From contig CM070877.1 of the NCBI GenBank assembly GCA_036365515.1, forward strand, positions 70,864,022 to 70,928,021: a stretch of 64,000 nucleotides of DNA, in the 5' to 3' direction. Shown in pieces: positions 45,481-56,254 of the stretch (position 1 is the first letter of the stretch; every line of letters begins with the position of its first letter). A program made the position numbers and the translations under genes. Origin of the DNA: Torymus aiolomorphi (lineage: Eukaryota; Arthropoda; Insecta; Hymenoptera; Torymidae). A model generated the notes under the pieces. That model did no database searches, was not told where the DNA came from, and was given only the letters and a program-made list of their open reading frames with translations.

Positions 45481-45753
45481 CCTTCTCCCGGATACCGCCG
45501 CCTCCGCAGGGAAACGACTCCGCTGGTCGTTTTCATATCTGAGCATAGCGGCCGCGCGCTTTACTCTTTGAGCGCGCGCTTTTAACTCAGCGATCCAATT
45601 AGTTGGAAAGCAAAGTTCGCGTGCGATCTTCGCGTTGTTTTCGGGATTCCAGGAGCAGATCCCCGGGCAAGTCATTTTAGTCTGACACCCGCGGCACCGT
45701 GTTCTAGGGCATCGCTGGCCTGTGGCTTTTTGGGATCTTACCCAAGAAGCCAT
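45472..45753 (-). CDS. Unknown Cys-rich small ORF
   Basis: This 93-codon minus-strand ORF starts MASWVRSQKATGQRCP and has six Cys, five of them in its first 33 residues (CP..RCRGCQTKMTCPGIC), then a helical basic stretch. No family was recognised. High GC and codon composition differ from its AT-rich right flank. It may be an exon or N-terminal piece of a transposon protein, or chance. Confidence 0.25.
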   Translation of the reverse strand: MASWVRSQKATGQRCPRTRCRGCQTKMTCPGICSWNPENNAKIARELCFPTNWIAELKARAQRVKRAAAMLRYENDQRSRFPAEAAVSGRRLG

Positions 45754-45780
45754 CCCATTACAAAAGATTAGATTTGTATT

Positions 45781-45950
45781 TTTTAATTAAACGAATTTAA
45801 TTAAAAATTCAAATTTGAATTCTTAATTAAACGAGTTTTAATTAATAATTCAAATTTTAGTTCTTAATTAAACGAGTTTTAATAAAAAATTCAAATTTTA
45901 TTCTTAATTAAAATTCGTTTAATTAACCATTCAAATTTCAATTATTAATT
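45781..45950. repeat. AT-rich tandem repeat of ~42 bp
   Basis: TTCTTAATTAAACGAGTTTT-like units followed by AATTCAAATTT recur about four times, the last one partly inverted (AATTCGTTTAATTAA). Confidence 0.75.
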
Positions 45951-47900
45951 ATAAAATGACTAATTGAATAATTTTGAACCCTGGTTACATGCTTCTTTTG
46001 AATAGGGATTTAAAATTTGTAATATTGAATATTTAAAATATATTTTTCTCTTTATTCTAGAATCTCAGTATAAGTGGCGCTATGATATATGAAAAAATAG
46101 TTGATGATTTAAATTACAACTACTTTTATAAAGGTACGTAAAAGATATTAGTTTCCTAAATAATCAAATAAATTTTTATTTTTTATATCGGACAAAAATA
46201 AAATGTAAGTTTATTGGTTTTCAATGATGCTTGTTTTTGAGTCCTTAGTGCGGTAAATGTTGCAACACGAATTAAAATTTAAATAACTCCTTTATTGAAT
46301 CCAGTTGTACTCCCTGCGGATAATCAATAGAATGGACTGTAGAATGGACACCTTTTTATATTGCTCATGCACATCTATGCAATCAGTCATGTATGCACTT
46401 CTTAATCGTAATATTTTATTCAATACGAAGCTTTTCTACATACTTTTTTAGTGTAAACTATCTGAGAATGGATAAAAATACGAAGAAATAATTCTCGTAG
46501 ACTGTACGGAATCATCCAACTTACAATTTTTGATTACTGTCCTTGGCTCCGAATCTTCATTGTGATGCTTCATATCGCGCTAACGTATCATATACTCTAT
46601 CTCCTCCAACTCCTGTTAGCAGTATTGTACCAAATGTGATTAAGTCATGCAGTCCGAGTAAAGAGCTTCTCATCTCCGGATTTATCAAAGGTAATAAACG
46701 TAAATATAAGCAACCTGAGTTTCCTTCCATTTGCGGAGTATTGGACTCTTTCTCTCCGGATGACTTAGTCTTTACACGGCCGATCGCAATGAAAGAGCAA
46801 TAGGAGAGCTCTGCTACAACGAATAATACTCATCAACCGCCTTTTATTGTATTATTGCGTTCTTCGTCTTCCGAAATGTGCTAGTTTTCGTGGCAACCTA
46901 GCGAAACGTGCTAGTTTGACTTAAACATTAGAACCAGAAATAAATAGATTGCCAGCGCCCTGGAAAAAATAAGGCAATCTTTTGTGCACGGCGCGCTGCT
47001 GCCTCTCACGGCTAAATTCTCGAACTGTACACATATACATATACATGTACACATATACAAAAGTACGGAGCGGAGCGGGAGAAGTGGGAGAAGACGACTC
47101 GGCGGCTCGATGCACGGGCACTGCACGTGCGTATGCTCTTCGAGGACCTGGCCTAAAGCTAGAATTACATAGTATTTTCAAATCATAGAAGTTTTGATTT
47201 ATTTTTCACGTTATATAATTAGTTTCTATTAACATTTATCAAAATTCACGAAAAATTGCACCTTAGAATAAAAATTTATAATGTTATAAGAAAAATCAAA
47301 AAGAAAAATCAAACTAACGTTGGCTTTTAACTCGGGGTAATCCCGGTTAACACAGGGGAAATACCAGTCACTAGAAAGATATTTTTTTATAGATAAATAA
47401 TTCATTTAATTAAATTAAATAAGCATAAAAAGTGTCCACAATATTATTATTTATCATTTCCCAGCGAAACACGTAGTTTAAATTGATTTTTACTTTTAAA
47501 ATACGTCAACTCAATGTCGAGTGTCCCAAGATAGCAAAAGTGAGGTTATGATCTCACTTATGAATAAAAAAATCGTAATGAAATATTTTTTGTATCTAAA
47601 AATGGTTATATATACTAGTTATTACATGTATGTTGATATTGAGGCACAGTAGGTGCATATAAAACTTTATATAAAGCGTAAAAGTGTGACCGGGATTATC
47701 CCAAATCCGATGACGCAATAAAAATCAAAAATTTTTAAAATAAAGGAGTATTTATGCTAATTGTTCATTTCAGTTAATTTCGTTAGAGTATTTAGATTAA
47801 TATAGTATATTTAGTGTAACCTTGAAAAATCAAAAAAATATACTTAATATCTTATTTAATACTCGGTAATTCTTATAAGAAAAGTACGTTAAAACAGTAG
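45951..47900. other. Unassigned sequence with one unknown ORF
   Basis: Mostly AT-rich. A forward ORF at 46,543-46,803 (86 codons, includes FIKGNKRKYKQPEFPS and SFSPDDLVFTRPIAMKE) has no family I recognise. A GC-rich patch at ~46,940-47,160 holds ACACATATACATATACATG. Nothing else is supported. Confidence 0.3.
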
Positions 47901-47909
47901 ATATGCTGT

Positions 47910-48060
47910 GCCGGTTCTGGATCAATTCAGGTCGTGACCTGTTGATCCAGGACCGGTATAGGGTTTCTGGCTTTCCCGTAATTGCATGGGGAGCCATTAA
48001 CCCACATCATGTCGTGACCTGTTTGCTGCAGAACCGGCATAGGGTTTTGGGTCACCTGCA
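47910..48060. repeat. Hairpin and ~85-bp duplication around GTCGTGACCTG
   Basis: GCCGGTTCTGGATCAA and TTGATCCAGGACCGGT form a stem around CAGGTCGTGACCTG, itself palindromic. GTCGTGACCTGTT...AACCGGCATAGGGTTTTGG repeats part of it at ~48,011-48,051. Confidence 0.65.
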
Positions 48061-48544
48061 CGAGGAGTCAATAACCGGCATGACAGCAGTCCGCAGCGAG
48101 CAAGGCCGGCTGCGCAGCGATAGCAGTCGGCGGGGAGCGGCGGGCGGCCAGCTGCTTCTTAGCCTGTAGCACTCTCCCAGCGGTTCTTATCTACTAGTAA
48201 ATATTTAGAACTTTTTATAACCCTTTTTCTCGGGCAAAGAATAGGTGTTTGTAGAAAATTTTTCTGAAAATTTTTTCCACTGCGACTTTTTTGTGTCGTT
48301 TTGTTGTTGCTACCCAGGAGCAATGATCGAGCTGGTTTGATCCATTATTAGGGAATGAAAGCCTCTGTCGACCTCATCACGCTTATATGTAACCCATGAC
48401 TCAACGGACTGCTTGCGAGAGCACCATAGCCATCTAGCGATCAGTTATATGATTAAAAAAAATTTAAAGGGGATAGGAGCCCCACCTCGCTCCTATCCTG
48501 TGAGGTTGTACCTGTCTATCAACCCCTCCATTACCCTTAAAATT
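48061..48544. other. Left flank of the Polinton region
   Basis: No gene is recognised. I looked for a long inverted copy of sequence beyond 59,925, as Polinton terminal repeats require, and did not find one by eye, so the true left end of the element is unknown. Confidence 0.3.
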
Positions 48545-49042
48545 TTATTCATCATTATCTTCCCATTCCATAATGTCTTCCCACTCCATGTTGGAATCGT
48601 TGAGGTAAAACTGTTTCATGGGTTTTACGTGATAACAAGCACAAGTAGTTTTGTACGCTCCATTATGATTAGTACATATAGTCACTGATCTTGGATAATC
48701 AAATGATGAATAGCCCATTTCAGTAATATCAGTAACTTTAAAGTTGAAACGCTCTAACCACAACTTTTTTATCTCACCAATGACAAAAATTCTGTTAGCA
48801 TCTTTCAATGCATCTTGAAGAATATTTCGGATTTCAGTGCAATCGTAATCACCATTTTCATTTTTATATATTTCTGTTCATCTTCGCCAAGGAAATGGTG
48901 GCTTGAAGAAGTGCACTACTGGCTCATCGCCATCGTTGAGAGACACGAAAGCCAACTCTTTTAAAACGAAATCATTGCCAGTCTTTTTAAAGCCCTGCTT
49001 ATCCACTGCGTAATTCACGGCTGTACAAAATTTCACTTTGAA
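48545..49042 (-). pseudogene. Polinton-associated small protein, paralogue of the gene at 59,379
   Basis: The minus-strand frame carries KQGFKKTGNDFVLKELAFVS, then FKPPFPW, then an in-frame TGA at 48,880-48,878. It continues open through IRNILQDALKDANRIFVIG to an acidic end (EWEDNDE). The pattern G-F-x-x-x-x-x-x-F-V-(F/L)-K-E-(L/V)-A followed by F-K-P-P-(F/Y)-x-W is shared with the plus-strand gene at 59,379-59,925 at the other end of the Polinton cluster. The family is common beside insect Polintons as far as I recall; its biochemical role is unknown to me. Confidence 0.6.
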
Positions 49043-49094
49043 TTCTAAATGACGAATGTCAAGGAGCCAGAGGCTTACTCACCTTATATACTTC

Positions 49095-50322
49095 CTAAAG
49101 TTTCTGCACGTCGCCACTTACGGGACTGTATTGAACTATGCGATCGTGCAAGATCAAGCAGTATGCTGAAGTTCCAGCAGGAAAATTTTCCATTGCTTCA
49201 CATTCCAGACAAATGTCTACAGGGACGTTCTTTAGGGACTCGTTTTGTTTTGAGCAGCCTATGACTATCAGCGGTATGTAAGTGAGATATTGTGACTTTT
49301 TCAACATAGGTTCTGGATCTTTGCCATAGTAAGAATTTTGAAAATTAGCGTACATATCCTAGAGCATGGCAGATGATTACGATTCACATCGAGGTTAAGA
49401 TTACCATATGGATATAACTGAGAATTGAGAAAGAGTTTCACATTTGTAAGATTACTATGATCAAACTGGCTAGCATTTGCAGCTCTTCGATCTTTTCGAT
49501 TAGTTCGAAAACCTAAGATGACAAAGCGTGGTCTTTCAAGTTGATTTGATGTTTTAGCAGTCCATACCTATCTCGATGTAATCGCAAGTAGTAGGTACTC
49601 GTACAATTCCCACGTGTGAAAACTCGTGGAAATGGGGCCATCTTTCCCCACGAGTAAGCGAATTTTACAACTGTTAGATGCAACTACATATGGCATTAGC
49701 CGTTCGATTCTAATTTATTCAATATTAAAGTCCTCGTAAACCTCTACATCGTTTACTCTTACAGGTGTTTGTTTAACGGCGTTTATGTTGTTTCTCGATC
49801 TCATAATAACGAGTTCATGCCTCGCGTTTACTACATTTTACGATGGTGCTATGCGAAGCCAAAAATTAGGCTCAATGGAATCGATACATTGAATTAAACA
49901 GCATCATCGATTATCTTTTGTGTTACTTCTTCTACATCGATCCAGCCCGCATTTTCAATGATAAAACTCTGAGTCGGATTAAGTCACACTCAGGCTTTTA
50001 TGAGAGTGGTTAAGCCGACGTTTTTACATTTGTCTATCTCAGTGGCGTTCAAGTCATATCTAATTTCTTCAAACAAATGACAAATCGCATTGTTCACAAG
50101 TTTTGTGTTTGCAACGCGAGTATTATTAGTTTTAACCAATCGCCCGCAGATATGTAGCGCATTGCGGGAAGGTAAGAGACATAAATCTTGATACTGAATA
50201 GATATGCGAATTTCATCGCTGTTGTTGTATGATGCTGTATACGGTTGGTGAGCGTGAACTTCGTAGTGCGCTACGGATTCATCGGAAGTTACAGGTGTTT
50301 GTATACTTAGAATTTCTTTCAT
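49095..50322 (-). pseudogene. Polinton major capsid protein (double jelly roll), broken
   Basis: The N-terminal part (50,322-49,990, from MKEILSIQTPVTSDESVAHY) and C-terminal part (49,355-49,095; FPAGTSAYCLILHDRIVQY) are open, with family-like sequence between them in shifted frames (for example FVILGFQTNRK near 49,540 and NVKLFLNSQ near 49,440). In Polintons this gene makes the double jelly-roll capsid protein of virus-like particles. Several frameshifts and stops lie between 49,360 and 49,990. Gene order (next to penton and protease on the same strand) supports the call. Confidence 0.75.
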
Positions 50323-50498
50323 TTCATTGAAAGCAGCAAAAGATAATACAAGTTATCTTCGACCAAGTACTACTTTTAATCCTAGACTTTTTAGTATTTG
50401 TATGCTCTGACGTGTTAGCGCCTTCACAGTTGGTTGATGACTGATGCGTGGTGCGCATATTTCTCTGCTTATATAGTTTTTGTTTTAAATGATTCTCA

Positions 50499-51185
50499 TT
50501 ATGATCGTCGAATATGCAATCTTATAGTTATAACTTCTCCGCGGAAATTTACTAAATCTTCGTCTTGATCGATGATGCGTACTTGTAAATCATCTATGCG
50601 TGTTACGGTAATTGGAAGGTAAATGATGTGCGAGGGAACTTCGATAATTTTATACCCCGTAGGTACTGCAGGAAAGAATTCGTGAATTGTGTGTACTTTT
50701 CGACTTTTTATATAAGCTCCTGAAGTTATATTACACTCGTCTCTCAAAGCGTTGATTTTGAGAATTGTAACTGATAAATCAGAATTATGAACAAGGTTCG
50801 GTTCGAGAATACGACGAATGAAGTCAGGTAGTCGATCAAGAGAAACTTCGGGTTCAAAATCTATAGACACACTGTACTTGATTGTGCAGCAAAGAGTATT
50901 ATTGTTTGGTTTTAAATGAAAAGTAATATCGTCCTGTGCTAATTTTTTACGAAGGAACTTATCAATATCCTCAATTTCATAACTTTCGACTGGTAGACTA
51001 ACAACGTTTTTATCGATGTAAAATTTATTGTTGTTACTGTCTCTGTGTGTAATTGAATTGAATGTTAAAAGTTCTACAAGTCCTAAAACGTAATTTTTGT
51101 TTGGCGATCGCTCGATTGGTGAAAATTACTGTAGTTCTAGTGTAGATGGTGTGCCTGAAAGCGTTAGAGTCAATGATGCCTCCAT
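50499..51185 (-). pseudogene. Polinton minor capsid (penton, single jelly roll), one stop
   Basis: From an ATG at 51,185 the frame reads 19 codons to an in-frame TAA (51,128-51,126) and then stays open to 50,499, where it ends IRLHIRRS. Motifs include NKNYVLGLVELLTFNSI, FYIDKN and EVPSHIIYLPITVT. In Polintons the protein at this position is the penton-like vertex protein. Only one nonsense mutation is visible, so it is among the better preserved capsid genes here. The function is from family knowledge and position. Confidence 0.7.
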
Positions 51186-51218
51186 GACAGCTTAAAATAG
51201 AATGACGCAATGCTTCCT

Positions 51219-51612
51219 CTATCTCTCCTTATATAGCTCCGCAAAGAATTTGAGACAGAGGTGACCACAATTGTATATGTTAAAATCTTGATATCCTGCA
51301 TGATTATATTTGACTTCGTCTACGCTGGGGTATAATATTAAATCTAACGGAGGGCGGAGATCGCCAAAAGTATCGAAATATACAACATTTTTACCCATTT
51401 TTACCTCTATTTCTATATGCCACCCAGTGCGTCCCAGGGCCGCTAGCGTCATCTGTATTAACTATAGCCGGTTAACAATAGAGCGGTCCAGAAGCTGGTA
51501 ATGCATTTCTCATAAGTACTCCCCGAAAATTAGGCACTTCTAAAAATTTTGCATATTTTAATATTTCAATATTGGTAAGTGCGCGCTGAGGTAATTTTAT
51601 TTGGTCGAACTT
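51219..51612 (-). pseudogene. Polinton adenain-like cysteine protease, broken
   Basis: Fragments match the adenovirus-type maturation protease. PNFRGVLMRNALP lies near 51,520, the His motif (T-H-W-V-A-Y) near 51,425 in one frame, and YFDTFGDLRPPLDL near 51,365-51,400 with YNCGHLCLKFF, carrying the catalytic Cys, near 51,250 in another. A TAA at 51,474-51,472 and a frameshift between the His motif and YFDTFG disable it. The enzyme would process capsid proteins. Confidence 0.72.
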
Positions 51613-51618
51613 TTTTTT

Positions 51619-53075
51619 TTAAATGAAGACCCACTTTGTGTGGTTTAAGATAGAGACCATTACGATAGTCTCCATGGTTTTGTTATGTCTTTTATTTTCT
51701 TCCAACTGCTGATTAGTGGCTTTTGCATCGTTTACCGCTTTTGCTATTCTAGCAGCTCCACCCGTTAGAGCGCCAGTTGCACTCAAACCTGCAAACAGAG
51801 GTATGAGAAACAGCAATGCTCAACCTGATGGAATCGGTAAAACTCGAGGTATTTTGATATTTTTTTTACCACATGCTTCTTTAACAGCACTACGAGCTTT
51901 TTTCAAAGCTAATCGAATTACTTTGAGAGCACATTTATTAGGCACTGATTTAAAAGCAGCAGCTTTGGCAATCTTTTTCAACGAAACTTTCTTTTTTAAA
52001 CCTCTACCAACTCTAGCACGTTTTTTACTTCTCTTCTTCTTTTTCTTCAAACCCATACCAAATCTAGATTTTAGTTTCATAGCATTAGTCACCGCATATG
52101 CAGCCGCTTTTACACCAAAACCAGCGTCTTTTGATTTAAGGGGGTTAGACACCTTTTTTCTCTGAAATAAGAAGTCACATTTTAATACATAAATGTAAAC
52201 TAATTATTTCATACTTTTTACATATAAAAGTGGGTATATTTACCTTACCTTAAAACTTTCTTCGATGGGCCTTTTATATGGTCCAGAACCATAGTCATCG
52301 ATGAAACAAGTTTTTTCCCTAACCGTAAGCTTTGAAATTTTCCTGTAGATGGATTGACTCCAGATTTGAACTAAATTACTCCTGAATAGTATAATTCTCA
52401 TATGAGTGTAGGGATTTTTGATCTAATGAGAAAAAAAAAATTGTGCTGTTTTTCAAGAGTTTTTTTTTAATTTTTTTAAATTTTTTATATTTTTTCATAA
52501 TTTTTCTGATGTAAAAATTTTTTCCGACATTTAATCCTAAATCCCTACACTCATATGAGAATTATACTATTCAGGAGTAATTTAGTTCAAATCTGGAGTC
52601 AATCCATCCACAGGAAAATTTCAAAGCTTACGGTTAGTGAAAAAACTTGTTTCATCGATGACTATGGTTCTGGACCATATAAAAGGCCCATCAGAGAAAG
52701 TATTAAGGTAAGGTAAATATACCCACTTTTATATGTAAAAAGTATGAAATAATTAGTTTACATTTATGTATTAAAATGTGACTTCTTATTTCAGAGAAAA
52801 AAGGTGTCTAGCCCCCTTAACGCGATTCCAAGCTTTTTCAGCTAAAATTTTATCTGCGGCGTTCCTCGCTTGAACGTTTTCACGATTTCTAGAATAAGCT
52901 ATATCGTGCTCTTTACAAGCATCGTCTAAGGGATTAATTCCAAGATCTCCTCGGGCTAAACGCTTTGCCAACTTAGTGCCTGGATCGCAGTACTGATAAC
53001 CAGGTATGTGGAGCTCAAACGGAAGTTTATTGATAATTTTATTAACTAAACTGTGTCCGATTTGTGAATGATCAT
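51619..53075 (-). pseudogene. Polinton core/minor protein with PLA2-like N-terminus, interrupted by an insertion
   Basis: The N-terminal part (about 53,075-52,818) reads ELHIPGYQYCDPGTK then INPLDDACKEHDIAYS, the Ca-loop and His-Asp motif of parvovirus-type phospholipase A2 domains. The usual loop Gly is Asp here. A 677-bp palindromic element with TTAA duplications then interrupts it. The C-terminal part (52,135-51,619) is very basic (KKKKKRSKKRARVGRG), like adenovirus core proteins. It meets a TGA at 51,822-51,820 and continues in the same frame into a hydrophobic FLIPLFAGLSATGALTGGA segment. The flanking pieces are in the same frame once the insertion plus one TTAA is ignored. Confidence 0.75.
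52140..52816. mobile_element. Palindromic TTAA element, copy 1 (677 bp)
   Basis: TTAA at 52,136-52,139 and 52,817-52,820 flanks GGGGGTTAGACACCTTTTTT and its inverted end GGTGTCTAGCCCCC. The arms are ~280 bp each and nearly perfect inverted copies. Only the central ~125 bp is unpaired and shows orientation. There is no coding capacity. TTAA duplication is typical of piggyBac-type insertion, although the terminal bases are not the usual piggyBac CCY. Confidence 0.88.
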
Positions 53076-53199
53076 CACTTTTCGAAAGTCAACGGGCAAC
53101 TGATGGTCAAAGCTATATAAGCCCGCTATTTATGCTCATAGCAATCAGTTGTGATTTGGTTGTCATATATAGAGCAAAGATCACGAACTTTAAAGAGTA

Positions 53200-54099
53200 A
53201 ACGGTAAAGTTACCAGTAGAAAATGTTGATGCACTTGTGGAACATGATAAAAGTGAAAAGCGACACGGCAATCTACTTCCTGATAGTATACGAGCCGTTT
53301 TCTGCGGTCCGTCAAACTGCGGAAAACCAAATAGTTTATTTGCTCCCATAACACACCCTAATGGCGTTAGATTTGAAAACGTATACGTCTACTCAAAGTC
53401 TCTCAATCAGCCGAAATATAATTTTTTTAATGAAATCTTAGAACCTATAGAAGGTGTACAATATTTTCCGTTCAGCGAGCACGATGCACTTGTCGACCCC
53501 GATCACGCACTTCAAAACTCTATCATGATATCTGGTGATATTGCTTGCGAGAAACAGGATAATGTTAGAGCTATTTCTGCATGGGCAGACATTAAAAGGT
53601 TGATTGTTTTTATCTATGCTAAACTTATGCTCACGTTCCAAAACATCTTGCCAGAGATAATGTAGACATACTTGCTATTTTTAGACAAGATGAAGTAAAT
53701 CTAAAGCACATCTATGACGATCACGTAAATACTGAGATTACTTATATCCATTTTAAAGAATTATGCTCTAAGTGTTCGAGAGATGATAAGCATGGTTTTC
53801 TTGTCATCGATAAATGTAGAGGAATAAATGATGGCAGATTTCGCAAGGGCTTCGATAATTTTGCTATAAATATAGCATATCCATAGGTGACAATCAACAG
53901 TTTCTGACTGAATGTTGAAGCGACAACATGGCTGACTTTCAACGAGAAAAAAAACGTGCTTCATCAAATTGTTAAGGCACGAGATGCGATCAAATGCAAA
54001 TATAGAATATTAAAATTTGGAAAAGACAATGCCGAAAATATTTTAAGTGAAACTTTCAAACCAATAGTTGATCCGCTTCAAAAACTTGTAGCTCAGTGA
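53200..54099 (+). pseudogene. Polinton packaging ATPase (A32/FtsK-HerA type), broken
   Basis: The frame from about 53,200 runs open to 53,665, with RHGNLLPDSIRAVFCGPSNCG and Walker A written GPSNCGKPN, Pro in place of the expected Thr. A second frame continues with ILAIFRQDEVNLKHIYDDH and the Walker B-like HGFLVID near 53,790-53,810, then stops at ~53,884 and ~53,908. Later sequence (EKKNVLHQIVKARDAIKCKY) runs to a TGA at ~54,097-54,099. In Polintons this ATPase packages DNA into capsids. Confidence 0.75.
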
Positions 54100-54806
54100 A
54101 ATAATACTATTGAACATAGTATTGTTGAACATAACAAAGTCGAACAAAGCAGCGTCAGACATAATGAACATTTTGACAGTGATTTCAATACTCTACAGAA
54201 TGCCTATGATACATCTTTCGAAACAGCAGGTAGCGATGATGATGACTCTGATTTGTATATCAAGCCTCTCAAGCTCAATCACCCTCAGTATCTTGACAAA
54301 ATTTATGAAGTACGAAATGAAAAGGGTGAATTTTTTATTGGTAATTTACCGATTAGCTTTTATAATAATAAAATTAAAGTTAATGGAGTATCATATCCGA
54401 TAACTACGGGATTACTCGAGTTACTCATAGCGAAACAATCAAATAAAAATAATATAAGTTCAGATGATTTAAAAAATTATCGCAAAATTTTAGTACTATC
54501 ATAAATTTTAGTACTGCTCATAAAAAGCGGTATGACAAGAACGAAAGGATTCGTGTTCATAATAGTAGTAAATTTAATATTATTATTGCTCCAATGTTCA
54601 ACATTACCTCGAGAGCAATTACTGGAGAATCGATTAAAGGGGGTTCATTACCTCGTTTTAAAATTGCAAAAAAGAGTACTGCTTTAGACTATATATACTG
54701 GGTTGATCCAAATGAGCTCCTTGACCGTTTTCAATTACTAGCAGCTGAAAGACCTGCCGGAAATCCAAGTCAACAAGGTACACTCTATAATCGAAGAATT
54801 GCATGA
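54100..54806 (+). pseudogene. Polinton conserved protein downstream of the ATPase
   Basis: Segments in more than one frame read an Asp-rich linker, then LKLNHPQYLDKIYEVRNEKG and IGNLPISFYNNKIKVNG (54,253-54,504). They continue in another frame with APMFNI, LPRFKIAKKSTALDYIYWVD and RPAGNPSQ (54,594-54,806). I recognise this as a conserved Polinton protein in insects without a known role. A stop at 54,504 and a frame change separate the halves. Confidence 0.6.
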
Positions 54807-54855
54807 AGCAGGCTATATATATTGAGCGCACGCGAATATATGAATCATTTTTAAA

Positions 54856-55209
54856 ATGAGCGTTGAAGTGTTTGGACGTAACCTTGGAAAAACCGGAGGT
54901 AGTCGAGGGCCAACTAGCGTTGGCTTTAAAGTCAGGACTGACGGCCACTACGACATAGAAAATAAAAAATGATGCAATATTGCCGAATCTCAATACCCGA
55001 GCGATGTTGTAAATTTAGAGACTCTGCAAAACATTATTCAAATGGAAATTCGAGGAATGACAGATATAACTGTAAAACTCAGAAGTAGTGTGGATAATTT
55101 GGATGTAATAGTTGATAATCATAGAGATGAACTTGATGTCCAGATATCTGAAATAAAAGCTGATATTTTGACTATAAAAGAGGCTATGGCGCAGCTAATC
55201 AATCATTAA
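54856..55209 (+). pseudogene. Small Polinton protein with coiled-coil tail, one stop
   Basis: From MSVEVFGRNLGK at 54,856 the frame meets TGA at about 54,970 and then stays open to the TAA at 55,207-55,209 through a heptad-like helical region (MEIRGMTDITVKLRSSVDNL). Position just before the integrase and the sequence pattern match a small conserved Polinton gene of unknown function. Confidence 0.6.
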
Positions 55210-55219
55210 TTCCACAAAC

Positions 55220-56077
55220 ATGGAACACAAAAGGCTAGTTGAAGAACTGCACACACCAGCTAGACGCAACTATACACGTCGAAACTTTGACGTACGCTAT
55301 TTGGACAAAACTTGGCAAGCAAATCTCGTCGAAATGATTCCTCATGCTCGAGATAATAAGGGCTATAGATACCTGCTCACTATAATAGATATTTTCTCAA
55401 AATATCCATGGGCTGTTCCTGTAAAGAGAAAAACAGACAAGGATATCTCAGAAGCTATGAAATCTGTGCTTGTTAAAAGCAGGGTACCGAATAATCTCCG
55501 TACCAACAGAGGCAAAGAATTTTTTAAAGCAGATTTTCAAAAAATTATGAATAAATACGAAATTAAATTATTCTCGAACTATAGCAATCTAAAATTAACG
55601 ATATGTGAACGCTTCAATCACGCGCTAAAAAGTGAAATGTGGAAAAAATTCTGTTTGCGCGGCAACTACAAGTGGTTAGATATTTTACCTGATTTACTTA
55701 CCAAATACTACAATCGTAAGCATCGGAAATTTTCCTGTAAAATAACTAACAAGATTAAGCCAAAATTTAAAATTGCTGATAAAGTTCGAGTAAGCAAGGC
55801 TAAAGCAGCCTTTGATAAAGGATATACTCCCAATTGGTCTACAGAGATATTTACAATTATACGTATAGCAACTACAAATTTTACGACTTACCATCTGAAG
55901 GACTATCAAGATCAGCCCGACTCAGGCGGCTTCTACGAGCAAGAATTGCTAAAATCCAAGTATCCAGATATTTATCTTGTAGAAAATGTAATTAAGAAAA
56001 AAGAAAGTAACATTTTTGTAAAATGGTTTGGCTTTGATAATTCACATAATAGTTGGATTGAAAAAAAAGATCTGTAA
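55220..56077 (+). CDS. Polinton retroviral-type integrase, open but with altered catalytic residues
   Basis: The 285-codon ORF has the integrase catalytic core and a C-terminal chromodomain (ENVIKKKESNIFVKWFGFDN...NSWIEKK, about residues 254-283), as in Polinton integrases, which insert the element into host DNA. The first catalytic Asp is Asn in TWQANLVEM (about residue 35). The second is Asn in LRTNRGKEF (about residue 95). The Glu in ICERFNHALKSEMW (about residue 131) remains. The reading frame is undamaged, unlike its neighbours. With two of three metal-binding residues changed it should be catalytically inactive by family knowledge. Confidence 0.85.
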   Translation: MEHKRLVEELHTPARRNYTRRNFDVRYLDKTWQANLVEMIPHARDNKGYRYLLTIIDIFSKYPWAVPVKRKTDKDISEAMKSVLVKSRVPNNLRTNRGKEFFKADFQKIMNKYEIKLFSNYSNLKLTICERFNHALKSEMWKKFCLRGNYKWLDILPDLLTKYYNRKHRKFSCKITNKIKPKFKIADKVRVSKAKAAFDKGYTPNWSTEIFTIIRIATTNFTTYHLKDYQDQPDSGGFYEQELLKSKYPDIYLVENVIKKKESNIFVKWFGFDNSHNSWIEKKDL

Positions 56078-56254
56078 TCATGCAATATTTTCACGCAAAT
56101 GTAAGAATATGGAATTTTTTAATAAAAACAATTTTTTAAAGTTAAACAAAGAGTTTTGTTTATTAATAAATTAAATAGAAATTATGTAAATTTGTGCTTA
56201 ACTATATATTTTTTGCAATAATTGAACATATTGCAATACTTTACTTATATATGA

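Noticed and set aside
45465..45485. CCTTAACCTAACC as insect telomere repeat
   Set aside because: Fewer than three degenerate units; not an array.
48061..48544. Polinton terminal inverted repeat
   Set aside because: No matching inverted sequence was seen to the right of 59,925; a dot plot would be needed.
51716..52165. 149-codon plus-strand ORF
   Set aside because: It is the antisense shadow of the basic Polinton core protein on the minus strand.
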